Assembly: GCA_019693395.1 (NCBI GenBank)
Contig: JAAMXP010003358.1
Coordinates: forward strand, 4,552 to 28,705
Direction: 5' to 3'
From: Ettlia oleoabundans
Lineage: Eukaryota > Chlorophyta > Chlorophyceae > Chlamydomonadales
DNA: 24,154 nucleotides
The notes below the pieces were generated by a model. It did not search any database and was not told where the DNA came from. It worked only from the letters and a program-made list of their open reading frames with translations. Of this stretch, positions 9,701-20,500 are shown in pieces. How positions within the stretch are numbered: position 1 is the stretch's first letter; every line of letters starts with the position of its first letter. Position numbers and translations under genes: made by a program.

Positions 9701-12700
9701 ACTAGCGCCGAATGCTGGAACACCACCTGCAGATGGGTGGTGGCGCGTCTGGATTTGCCAGCCCCTACATTGCCGTCACGAGAATGCCGCCGATAGTGAG
9801 TAGCTGGGTAGCCACCCTATCCAGACAGGCCAGAACCAAGCTTCGTAGCTGTTCGTAGGTGGGGTTGATGCCTGCAACTACTGCACCATGCAGTGCCAAG
9901 ACTGTTGATTGATACTCTCACTCATCTGACGAGTTCAAGTAAACCTGCTTGCAGGTGGCGCGCCTGGTTGCAGTTTTTGTTCTTGTGTGTACTGGAAGGA
10001 GCAGCAACTTGCCCACAATGGAGTGGTGTCGGCAGTTCACACTCCGGCTGGCAGTGATGATGAGACAATATGAGCAGGTATGCTGCAACTACCACCCTGG
10101 TACACCTGGCTGTGAAACTATTGTCATGTTTGTATATGTGCAGCGAAAAAATGCGGTCAATGAGTGCACTCACCTACAGGATGTTGTTCAAGTTGAACCC
10201 GCATGCGACAACGGTGTCTCGCATTTGTGCATGAAGTTGACGCCAAAATCTGTTGCATTGAGTGTAGGGAGTTGCAAGTTTGCCAGCATTCATACAGTTA
10301 GTCATGCAAAGTATCGTGTTGGTAACAGTGGAGACTGAGGGTCTGCAGGGAGGCAAGGTAAGCATGGGGGATAGATTGACGAAGGAATTGCTAGTCATCC
10401 AGGACAGCTGCAGATTACAGCAGTGTTCTATCAAGGGCACTGTATTTCTCAGGGGTACCCGGCAGGTCTGGCAGCAGGTCACAGCTGCGGGGTACATGTG
10501 TTCCTTGGTGCCCTTTTGGGGTGTGGGGAGGGGNNNNNNNNCGGGGGGCGTGGCCCCTGAAGCAGGCACTGACAGGGCCATGGTGGGTGGCGGGGTTGTG
10601 GGGCAATCAAGGTGTAGAACAGTCACATGTGCGAGGCATGCATCATCTTTATGCCCACACCTGAGGTGTCTGTTGCCTTCCCATGCCCTGTATAGGGGCC
10701 CATCGCACCTGGTACATTGCTGGTTGTTGCACTTGTGACTGATTGGCTGGCTGCCTTCCTGCCACATTTTTCTCGTGCAGGTGAAACCCGCCTGGCAGCT
10801 GGAGGCGGCCTCCCTACAAGTGCTGAAGGAGACGCTGCTGCAGCAGTGGGACTTGTACATCAGGATTGGCGACGAGTGTGTGGTAAGTGGGTGCTTGCGG
10901 TAACAATCAGTTTGGTGGATAGCATAACTGCCTGGCACTGCTGTTTCACTTCTTTTGGATGGCCAACAGGTTGCAGAACCCAACCAGAGTTCACAGTAAT
11001 TGTTGCAGGGCCATGAATTCCAGCGCTTTGACACCAACCTCTTTATCAACATACCACTGTACGACTTCTACGATGACAGGCAAGACCACGTACCCCTGCA
11101 ACTTGCCTGCTTGGCAGTCCTATGGTATCCCACGCCGGCACATTCAGGAGCATGACACTTTAGCGCTTATTCCACCATGCCCAAGTGTGACTGTCGATTG
11201 TTTGAGCATGCAATTTATCCTGAGATAGCGCTCACTGGATTCTTCAACTGCGAGCCCCTGCTGCAGCGATATGGCTGAGTTGGAAGAAGACTTTGCGCCA
11301 TGCTCTCACAACCTAACGCGTGAGCACAATGCTGCACGCAGCAAGGTATGTGGGCCCCTGCAGCTGAGTGGGTCAAATATGGGGAAGTTTAAAGGCAGGC
11401 TAGAGTTTTGGGCAGGTCCCTTGCCCGACAGGCAGGGCCAGACGCACAGCACATTGTGCTCGCCCTTGCATCACTGTAAGCTACTGGTGTTGACCATTAT
11501 TCACTACACACTCCACTACATTTTGTTTGCAGAAGTACCACACATGGTACGACTCGCAGGCTCCCCCGCTGCTGCTGGGCGCGGCGCAGAGCAGGCATGA
11601 CCTTGAGGTGCTGCAGAATGTGGCGGAGCGCAATGACATGAGTGCATGGCAGGTGTGTTCATCTTGAAATCTTGCACCCCTGCAGCGTGTAGTTGTAACC
11701 GTGTCAGCCTTTGGCCCTTGCTGCGCAATTATCGGCGATACGTGTGTGTCCACAGTTGGGCGTTGATTATGCCGTTTGTGGTATGCAGCTGAGCAGCACT
11801 CTCGCTGTTGGCAAGATGAGCTGGGCAAGCCCGGCGCTGCGGGCAAAAGCGGCAGTTCTGCTGGCAGAGGTGGAAGCTGCTGCTGTTGCCCAGGATCCAA
11901 GCCGACAGCAGGCAGAGGGAGCTGCAGTGGAGCCAGCAGCCGCAGACAGCCAGGTGGGTCGTCCATGGGCCATGCCGTTGCAAGGTGTGATCGGTTGTTC
12001 ATCCTGCGTTTGAGAAAGCTACTATTTGGTCTTGGCATGCTTGCATGCTCTATAGCATCTGCTATGGTTCACGCGTGGTTGCATGTATCCTGCACAGGCA
12101 TATTGGGAGGACGGCAACGACTCTAATGATGGGGGTGATGAGCAGCCTTTGCGTGGGGGCATTGCCACTCTGGAAGATGAGCATAAGGATGCTGGCTCTG
12201 GCGCTGATGCAGCCGTCGGGCAGGTTGAGGCAGATGAGGGGATCGCAGTGGGAGGGGTCGATCTGTCGGGATCTGCGAGACAGCCCCCTTATAGCACCAA
12301 CAGTACAGGAAGTGACTGTACAGCTGGCGGGGATGACTGCAATGGCAGGAGTATCAGCCACGGCATCGCAGGTAGCAGCGGTGGCAGCAGCAGCAAAGAC
12401 AGCAATGGAGCTTAATATTCCATCTCCAGCAGCACTGGTGCAAAAGAGCAGGTGCTACCTAAACAGCTGCAACAGCAGCAGGCGGAAGTTGTGCGGCGCA
12501 GCAGGCGTGTGGCAGGTCTTGCAGCTGCGACAGACGCTGATGCTGCTGCCGTAAGCATTGCCCAGGCCAGCGGTAATGATGAGCAGCAGATCGCACTGGG
12601 CCAACGGCAACAGAGCAAATGCATAGCTGCCACCGCTGATCCAGCCGCTTCCACAGCTGAGGGCGACAGCGAGGCTGGGCTGATGCGCCTTGTGAACGGC

Positions 12701-13899
12701 AGGCTGCAGATGCCGAGCAAGACACGGCCTCAAGTAAGTGCAGCTCCCTCCGAGATGATGCTTGTGTCCCCAGCTTTGAGATGAAATGTGCGGAATATCA
12801 TTTCCCATGCTGCCCTGGCCCTGCAGGGTCAGGTGGTGTGGGTGTGGTCAGTCAACAAGCACACTTCCCCACTTAATGAAGGCAACAAGCTGCCCACAGA
12901 CAACGAGACGCGCTGCAAAACGCTGACCAACGTGTTACATGTGGCCAACCTGGGAGGCGCGCAGCAGCAGCTGGCCGGCAACTTGGTGCGTAGGGTTGCC
13001 ACTAAGTTCCTCTTACTGCGCCTTCTGGTGTGCTGTCAGTATGGCATGCATAGGACTGTATATCCGCTTAGGCAATTCAGGGCTCCATGCCCGTCAGTAC
13101 AACACACCCTGATCAGCCATTGGACCTGAATTCAAGTCAGGCCTGCTTTGCTTTCTCACAGCACCAATGCTGCCTGCAGTATGAGTTCTTCATGGGCCTG
13201 TTGTTCAAGCTGGCTCCGGTGTGCAAGGATGGCAACCCAATCTTCATCTACCTCTGCTTTGCCTCATTTGAGCAAGTGCTGGCCCTTGAGACCTCCTCTT
13301 CGGAGGAGGCAGCGCGCCTGATAAACCAGCTGCCATGGCGCAACAGCAGCAGCAGCGGTAGTGGCGCCAGCAGCAGTGGTAGTGGCGGGCCCAGCCTGGA
13401 CCCCATAGACCACCCGCTGGTGGTCAGGGTAAGCTCTATGTCCCTCCCTAGCTGTGTTCAAGCTGGGCTTGGAAGTGCATTTGCCCGTGGCCAATCCACG
13501 CAGGAGATTTGCCTAGGTGGTTGGTTTGGACGTGTGCGAGTGGAAGGCTGGCTGAGTATCCCACAGCTGCAGCCGCCTTGCCTGCTTGGAATGCAGTTCG
13601 CCATGCGGAATCCCAGTGTGATTTGGGAGAAGAAGGCTGCCACCGATGAGGGCAGAGGCTGGCTGCGCAAGCTGGCAATGAAGCATTTTGACAGCTGTTG
13701 GCTGGGAGTATGGCTGCGGCAGGAAGCCTGGCAGGGCCCGCCCACAGAGCGCCGTTACAATGCGCTGGGCAGCCACCTGTGGCATCAGGCAATGGCCTAC
13801 ATTCTCAGCAGCTCGGCCCGCTTGGAGCAGCTGCCTGTTTTCTGGAGCCGCGTCTTCACCAGCTGTCGTAGCGACTGGCAGCAGCTGCCTAACACCTGA
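6751..13899 (+). CDS. Large multi-exon protein with divergent protein-kinase-like domain
   Basis: My in-phase model uses exons 6751-7185, 7861-8030, 8218-8647, 8853-8963, 9069-9142, 9338-9442, 9609-9666, 9733-9795, 9955-10077, 10781-10882, 11009-11079, 11267-11345, 11533-11652, 11756-11953, 12098-12371, 12447-12733, 12827-12985, 13162-13428 and 13597-13899 (TGA), about 1,140 residues. A kinase C-lobe is clear: hinge VVVVAWELVTGGDLAEFV (about 313-330), catalytic loop HNDVKPGNF (H364, D366, K368, N371), DVG in place of DFG (D389), TPGYIP near the activation-segment end, and DIYALGVL. The N-lobe is weak: YRVLMGQARLKTI followed by REVKLQV could be a degenerate glycine loop and Lys strand, separated from the hinge by an Ala/Pro-rich insert. 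Downstream exons encode an unfamiliar region (for example FDTNLFINIPLYDFYDD), an acidic low-complexity exon, a Gln-rich exon and a Trp-rich end. I do not recognise the whole protein. Substrates, location and activity are unknown. Exon 7, the 12372 intron and the start of the last exon have alternatives; one gene rather than two is inferred from unbroken splice phase. Confidence 0.72.
7186..7860 (+). other. First intron of the kinase-like gene, carrying a minisatellite
   Basis: GT donor after NPAFFET and a GCTTGCAG acceptor, phase 0 on both sides. The second half of the intron is a C-rich tandem repeat array. Reading through from exon 1 meets a stop at about 7318-7320, so retention would truncate the protein before the kinase domain. 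Confidence 0.85.
7420..7800. repeat. C-rich minisatellite with ~38-bp unit
   Basis: Imperfect tandem copies of a unit of about 38 bp built from ACCCACCTACCAGCA, CCCACCTGCCTCA and CCGCCCAGC. Copies at about 7507-7582 and 7678-7795 align without gaps; copies between are shortened or rearranged. The strand is almost free of G, so the array keeps two forward frames open over more than 290 nt without being coding. There are no unique spacers. Confidence 0.85.
8031..8217 (+). other. Intron holding an open Ala-rich frame
   Basis: Donor CACAG/GTGGCA and acceptor GCCTGCAG give matching phase 2 ends, joining ..DFSVKSH-R-PHNSAIAGG... The intron itself is open in another frame and reads as Ala/Glu-rich sequence, which makes the region look at first like a frameshift. 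A shorter alternative donor at 7963 would keep that Ala-rich frame but then leaves a second frame jump near 8220 unexplained. Confidence 0.6.
10078..10780 (+). other. Longest intron of the kinase-like gene, contains an assembly gap
   Basis: About 700 nt from donor GAGCAG/GTATGC to acceptor CTCGTGCAG, phase 0 on both sides. It contains eight N at 10534-10541 flanked by G-rich sequence. I saw no exon inside it. Confidence 0.7.
10534..10541. other. Run of eight N (assembly gap)
   Basis: Eight undetermined bases between GGGGTGTGGGGAGGGG and CGGGGGGCG. The G-rich flanks suggest a sequencing block rather than a missing scaffold piece; the true length may differ from eight. Confidence 0.95.
11080..11266 (+). 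other. Probable GC-AG intron
   Basis: The donor reads GACAG/GCAAGACC, which fits the strict AG/GCAAG context of known GC-AG introns, and the acceptor is CTGCTGCAG. Splicing joins ..PLYDFYDD-S-DMAELEEDF.. in phase 2. A GT donor at 11090 would instead need an exon that runs into TGA at 11276, so the GC donor explains the sequence better. Confidence 0.65.
12372..12446 (+). other. Putative 75-nt intron covering an in-frame TAA
   Basis: The frame of the exon starting at 12098 meets TAA at 12413, yet the same frame resumes as clear coding sequence (LPKQLQQQQAEVVRRSRR). A donor CGCAG/GTAGCA and a downstream AAAAG acceptor remove 75 nt and the stop while keeping frame; CTTAAT inside could be the branch point. 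Other splice pairs are possible. Confidence 0.45.
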
Positions 13900-14198
13900 G
13901 CCGGCGGGCATGAAGCGGAACATTAATGGCGGAGGTATTGAGAGCTGGTCCTACTGCTGGGATTGAGACTGAGTTGGAGCCAGACACGGTGAACCAGCAA
14001 TTTGAAAGGGTGGTGTCAACAAAGCGAGGGCTTTCCAACAGCGGCTGGGAGACGAAGGGCGGCACCCTTCAAGCTCCCCATTATTCATCGTATTACCTTT
14101 ACCTGTAGTACTGCAGCAACTGCAGGAGCCCGTCTTGCAATGTTCCTTGAATCGGTGTGCAAGGCCAATTTGTGCAGCTGTCACTGTCTGCACCTGCG

Positions 14199-14203
14199 TG
14201 TAA
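14199..14203 (+). terminator. TGTAA polyadenylation signal of the kinase-like gene
   Basis: TGTAA, the chlorophyte poly(A) signal, about 300 nt after the TGA at 13897-13899. Cleavage would be expected within about 20 nt downstream. Confidence 0.6.
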
Positions 14204-14263
14204 TGCTGAGTCTACAAGTCTGCCGTGTTTCTGGTGCACCACCATCAACAGAGAATGACCACT

Positions 14264-14268
14264 TTACA
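14264..14268 (-). terminator. TGTAA polyadenylation signal of the ABCD gene
   Basis: TTACA on the plus strand is TGTAA on the minus strand, about 275 nt after the TAG stop of the ABC transporter. Confidence 0.6.
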
Positions 14269-14543
14269 CAGCAGTGCCAGGCAACCGAAACGCCAACAAA
14301 GAAAGACAAGTGGAATGAAACCCCAAACGAACGGGACTGCCAAGCAGAAATGCGCATAAAATGATAGGTATGCAGACATGCACAAGGATCACATGGACAA
14401 GAGACATGGAAGAACAGCGGTTGCAAGCCTTGGTCATGCCTCAGCACGTCCATGGATTCACGGTGTCTCTTGTCTCATTGCCTGGCAGCTTGGGGGCTTG
14501 TTTGCTGCAGCCTGCCTGCTGCAGCCCATACTGGCCAAGACAT

Positions 14544-17500
14544 CTACACCTCCTCAAACCGTGGCGCCAGCCCAGCACCCGTCTCTGCCCCCGCCGTCGT
14601 GTTGCTCGCAAGGTTGCCGTCATTGCCTCCGAGACCCTTGCGTAGGGCATGGATTTCCCGCAGCTCCCACCCGCCCTCACCATCTGTCAGGCGCAGCTCA
14701 CGGTCGTGATACTTGACCAGGGCGGTGCGCTGCAGAGCGGTGGGGCAGCATTGTAGCGGACGTGTGTGACCACGTGGGTCACCGCAATGAGCACACTCAT
14801 GCAAGAGGTGTCGATGCCGCGTGGCACAAGCGAGCCAGGTTGCATTGCTATGCCATACAGCCTCATCAGGCAGCCTCCCACCCTACCTGCGTGATTGTGA
14901 CCAGGGTGATGCCCATTGTTGATGCGTGGCGGTACAGAGCCTCCTCAATGTCGACTGCATACGTGGGAAGATGTTGGTTGGGTGCAGCCAAAGCAGATGG
15001 GGGGTTTCAAGCTGGACAGCTTTTGGGTTGCCCAAACGGCAACAAAATCCTTCAGCACTCGCACTCGTCTCTGCTCAGTGGATTAAGCAGCCAGACGTCA
15101 AACCACAATCCTGCAAGTCCCAGCCCCAGCCCAATGCCGCACCTGAGGTTGCGTTGGTGCACTCATCAAGCACACCAAAGCGCGGTCTGTGGAAGAAGAG
15201 GCGAGCCATGCCCAGCCGCTGCTGCTCCCCAAGGGACAAAACCTCGCCCCACTCCTTGCGTGTGTCCCACCCGCCCTCACGCTCAATCAGGTACCTGCAG
15301 GCAGACACAGAAGGGGGGGGTCAAACAGCAGGCACAGTGCTTGAAGATGACGTCCAGCCAAAGATGGGCCCCAGCCCGTGTTGCAGGTTGCTGCACCTGA
15401 CAGTAATCGAGCCAGATTTTGCAACCAACACAATGTCAAATGGTAAGCGCGACCGATGCTCCCTGGGTCGTGATGCCCCCACCCAGTGCCCCCTGCCCGA
15501 CTCACTTGAGGCGCACCACCCCCATGAGCTCAACCAGCTCGGCGTCCAGCTCATCACGCCCGCTGCCCGCCGCATAGCGTGGGGCCATCACCTGGGCCAG
15601 CGTCAGCGGGTACAACACCTGCACACATGGTGCACCGCCACAGGTGAGTTGTGTGTGCGCATGCGGAAGGCATGTCAGGATGTGATGAAGGGGTATCCTA
15701 AGGGGTAGTTGGCCAAACGAAAGCTGTTAGGCAAGCATACCCCACAAGGTGTGCGGCCTTAAGCTGGGTTTTTTCGGTTGTTCATCTGCATCCTTGCCAT
15801 CAAGCCGGCAACTAAAATGCGCTTGCAATGACCAGGTCAAGGACAGCAGCAGTACTGCTGCAGCGGAAACTTTGTACCTGGTCCCGCAGTGTGCCAGGCG
15901 TGGTGTAGGGCCTCTGCGGCACGTAGTACACTGCTGGGCGCTGAGCGGATGCGGCGGCGCTGGCCAGGGCGGTGGCAGGGCAGCGCAGAGAGCCGTCGGG
16001 CAGCGGCCACAGACCCGCCAGCAGCCTGCAGGGCAACGGTGTGGTGTATGGAGCATGGAACAATGACGACTGTGTACTGTGTTGTTGTTTTATTACTAAC
16101 AACTCAAGTGGAGGATATGAGAGGATTGAATTGACAGGGCATAGCCGCCCGGACAGTTGGTGTTAATCCTGGCCCCTCACCCACTCCAAATCCCACGCCA
16201 ACATCCACGCCGGTCCAAAACACTGCTCCTTCCCACCGCTGAGCTATCTTGCATCACCCACCTGAACACGCTTGTCTTGCCGCTGCCATTGGGCCCTGTG
16301 ACCAGCAGCGAGTGACCAGTCCGCACATCAAGCGACAGCTGACGTGCCAGCAGCTTACCGGCGGGTGTCACCACATCCACACGCCTGCGGTGACAGACAG
16401 CGAGGCAGGTGTGAGTGTGCAATGGTGTTGACCACTTTTGCACTTCCCCAGCTGTATCAAGCTCCCCAGCTGATGGGCGGAAGTTCGTGGCTTGGCTTAC
16501 GGCCGTTCCACATAGAACAAGGAGGGGGGGATGCATACCCAGACAGGCGCGCAAGCGACATGGCAACGATAAAAGAATCAGCACTGAAGGCCCCGCAGGG
16601 GTGGACCCGCACTTGAACTCGATCACATCGTCCTGGCTGCCGCCCTCTTGACCCTCATCCTGCTGCCCAGTGCCAGCTTGCAGCGCCGCTGTGGTGGCTG
16701 CATCCAGTCGCGCCGCCTTGTCAATCACCTCAAGAGCCTCGCTCACACGCGTGATGCCGCCTGCACCCCAAATGGCAAAGCGTGAGAACCTTGGCAGTTA
16801 GGAGGAGAGCAAGCATCAAGAAAGGTGCGAGGAGGCTGGCAGAGCAACGAGGGATGATGGCATGGGAACAGAGGATGGTGCAAGGAAGACAACAGAGGGG
16901 CAGGCAAGGTGGCCAACGGTGTGTGAGCTGGAGCGCCCAGTTGGCCATGTATTCAAGCGGCAGTCACTTCAGAAGATGTGCTGGCACGATCAAGGCCAAT
17001 TGTGATGTACATCTACACGCACTGCCACAACCCATGATGCTTCACCCGATACACGCCCAACCCCACAACCAACCTCCCAGCCCCTGCAACCCACTCACCC
17101 ACCAACTCATATTTCAGGATCGACACCCCCACCCACCGACCCACCCACCACTGATTTCCGCGAAGCGCTTGGGCATTGCCAGCAGCTCCCCAAAAGCGGT
17201 GAAGTTCTGGGTCACCACGGAGGCCAGGTAGCGCAGCTGGTGCACCAACACACCCTGCACAGCCGTGTCGCCAAAATCGCCTGCACACACGCGTACATCG
17301 CGTCGCAGCAAAAAGTGGGAGGATGGGGGAGTTGGCAGTTGTGGTGAAAGGAGGGTGAATGGAGTTGGTCGGCAGGCAGGCGCAAGGGCAAGGTAATGCC
17401 GCCAATGAGGTTAACTTGGAAGGCGTTGTGTGCAGCACCCACTGCTGTGAAGGAAGGCTCATTTCATGATGACAGCAGGGCTATGAATCGCCGCAATGAG

Positions 17501-20500
17501 GGAGCAAGGTGCAAGTCGTCTGCTTGTAAGAACGTGCAGCTGCGCGGTCTCACCCTCTTGCTGCAGCGCGTAGAGCAGCGTGAGCAGCCAGGTGACGTTA
17601 TGGGGCAGCTGCTTGGCAAAGAACTCGTCGGCTGCGCAGGAGTGGGTTTGAGGGTGGGAGGGGGGCAGGACCGTCTTGAGAACGGGGCTGATAAAAAGTG
17701 CCATGCATTGATTTGTTTTGGGAATGCATGGACAAACAAGATAGCAGAGAAGTGAGTGCAAGTTGCAAAGCCTGGCAGAGAAGCGAGGTTGCGCCATGCA
17801 ACGCCGCTGCCCACAAACTGCCCCCTGCGGCATGGCTGCTGGCTGCAGCATATGCAGCCTTTTTTGTCCACTGCTGCCCGCCCATACCTGCACCATAGGC
17901 CCATCGGTGGCGGATGAGGTCCCTCAGGTGACCGGTCAGCTGGTTGAAGGAGGCAGCAATCTGGCCGCCCTCGCGTGTACCGCCACCAAAGAATGCCACT
18001 GCACACGTTCAGCAACAGCGGCGGTGTCATTCACCAGCACCTTGAGATGATGCAGGGGCTTTATGGTTCAGCTGGACAGCGCATCTGAAGCGCACCATGC
18101 ACACCTGCCCACATTGCTGCCAAATGCTCGTCTGCCCAGCAGCAAGCTTGAACAACTAACAGTCACCTCGCGCATGCAGTGCAGCCTGCCTGCCAACATT
18201 GTTTCACCATCCCGACCCCCCCCTCACCCACCTGATTCTGCGTGTGTGCGTAGGCGTGAGTGCGCGTTCCTGAATGCGCCCTCCAGCTGCAGCTCACGAC
18301 CCAGCAGACCACCAAAGTCGGGGGTCACCGCGCTGCGGGACAGGGGCAAGGGAGAGGACAACTAGAACAGGTGGGTGGGTACCAGCCGTGGCTTAGGTCG
18401 CATATAGAATGTCCCCATGTGGCTGTCAACTATCACAACCCAGTGGCAAGGCCAATTAGCCGCCCACGTTCACTAGCAAACTTGCAAGGGGCGGGCCAAG
18501 CTGCTCACCGCAGGCTTCCCCATCCCAGCGCTGTGTATAGGTAGAGTATGGCCATGCCCCTGCGCCCCGTCAGGCGCCAGAGCTGCCAGCTGAACCAGGT
18601 GATGTCCACCACGGGCTTGACCAGGTTGGGGATCAGGGAGGCCAGGTCGTCACACAGGCGCTCTGAGGCAGAGTGGAGGGGAATGGAGGGAGAAGGAGGC
18701 GACAGGTTGAGATCGAGCGTGAGTGTTGATAACAGTGAGCATGAAGGCAGGTATTGGTATGCCTCCAGGACTTATGCATGCATATCTTGACATTGGTCAG
18801 GCTGTTGCAACCAGGGAGCAGGTAAAGAGGTGAGCAGCAGGCAGATGGCAGGCAGCGTGAACATAGACCCCCCAGCCCCGCTTTCTCCCAGCCCCACCCA
18901 CCAATGTCGCGAGTGAGTCGCTGGTCCACATCCGTCATGCCCGCCAGCTGGGACGTGGTGTAGAAGGTGTTGCCTGGAGGGTGGTGTGTGATGGGGGTGG
19001 TTTGATTACCGGCGGCAGCCCTTAGACGGGCTGCAGAGCCATTTTTCGCATCAGAGCATTCGCTCAGCTGCAGGCTGCTGCTGCAGGCTGCAACTCTGAT
19101 GTTGGCCCCAGCCATAAGGCCAGCCTGCAAAGCGGTGTGTTAAGCCAGCGTGTGCAGCCTCACCGGCCAGGTACTTTGCGAAAGCGGAGCGTGTGAGACG
19201 TGCCCGCCAGTTGAGCGCCAGCATGTCGGCCACGTGGCGCAGGCTGGGCGCCAGCACAGCGCTGGCCATGCTCTGAACCACACTCACAAGGATCAGCCTG
19301 CAATGTACAGCAAAACAGACCAACAAAAATAGCGGTCAAGGTCTCATGTACAACACTTGTGGATGCAGCACCTTGACACCCTTCCCCCAACTAGCTTAAA
19401 CTCGGCATGATGCCGATCACCCACTGCCACCTTCTTTCCTCTTGCCTCATGTCGCAGTCGCACCACAGCCAGCAGGCAGTGTGGTGGCACTGCAGCCCTT
19501 TACAGCAGCTGCAGCACACACAGCAGTGCAGCTGCCTGCACCCACCTCCTGAATCCGGGCAGGTCCTGTCTGAGCACCAGGTCCACGCTCTTCCCGTTGA
19601 GGCTGGCAATGCGGTCCTGCAGCAGCGTGCGCAGCACCACCACCCCAGCCACCGTGCAAACACGCACGAGCCACTGGCGGTCGCCGGCAAGCATCACACG
19701 CAGCACGCTCTGTAGCAGGGAAGAGGAAGTGGTATGGAGGCGGCGCAAACTGTGGATGCATGGAAATACCGATTACGGGAGGCATGGTGGTGCAGCTCTG
19801 GGGGCACAATATCAAGACATGCATAAATGCAGGGCAGCATAACTGTCTTCTCTGACACTGACAGATCAGCGAAACTGACAAGTACCAGTACCAGCATGCT
19901 GGGCTGCCAACGCTAGAGCAAATCCGGTAACACCCGGTGACGACGTACTGCCCGTTGTTTGACCTTACACCATACTCTCACCTTCCAGCGCGCCGGCAGG
20001 GACATCTTTGCTGGCTTGAGGCCCAGCCGTGGCGCCCATGTGTGCACGTGGCGGCTGGTGGCGGAGGGGGGCGGGGCACGTGACACTACCAGCTCTGTGG
20101 CAGCAGGCGGCAGGGAGGCAAGGCGGTTTGTGAATCAGAGGGGCATGGAGCAGCAAAGCGCAGCATGACCCCCTGTCATTATTTGTGTGTATCATTTTGA
20201 AGGGAACCGCTCCCCCAAGCCCCTGCGCCTGGCTGGCAACAGGCCATCATCTACCACCTTGCACCCCCCACAGACAATCCCTCCTACACACCTGAGAAGC
20301 CCTCGTTTCCATCACCCAGCATCTCCTCCCTATCCCAGTCCGCTTGGGCAGCAGCCATGCCACGCAGCACGGCTTCCGCGTCAGATCCACGGACTTTGCG
20401 CTCGCTCCCACCCTTGCCCTTGCCCTTGCCCTTGCCCTTGGCGCCGCCCTTGCCCTCGCCGATGCCTTGTGTGCTCCCGGGGCGCGGCGGCGGCGGCACT

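Larger units (their letters stand above)
13900..14543. other. Tail-to-tail interval between the kinase-like gene and the ABCD gene
   Basis: About 640 nt between two convergent stop codons, with no coding frame of its own that I can support. It should hold both 3' UTRs. Each gene has one TGTAA in the expected place, and the two signals are about 65 nt apart. Confidence 0.75.

Noticed and set aside
10174..11052. 292-codon minus-strand open frame across the N gap
   Set aside because: It spans unknown bases and two exons of the plus-strand gene; no domain is visible.
11186..11278. Separate exon reading CDCRLFEHAIYPEIALTGFF followed by a frameshift at about 11270
   Set aside because: It needs a weak CCCAAG acceptor and an indel. 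A GC-AG intron from 11080 to 11266 joins the flanking exons in phase without any error.
9703..12415. Alternative genetic code with TAG and TAA read as Gln, as in some ulvophyte algae
   Set aside because: Both stops fall in this one gene and can be spliced out, while the 1,241-codon ABCD frame and the NFXL frame use only CAG/CAA for Gln and contain no internal TAG or TAA.
13504..13596. Extension of the last exon of the kinase-like gene upstream to 13504
   Set aside because: It is in frame and open, but the codons are less GC-biased than the flanks and the acceptor at 13596 (GGAATGCAG) is as good. Left as an alternative 5' splice form of the exon.
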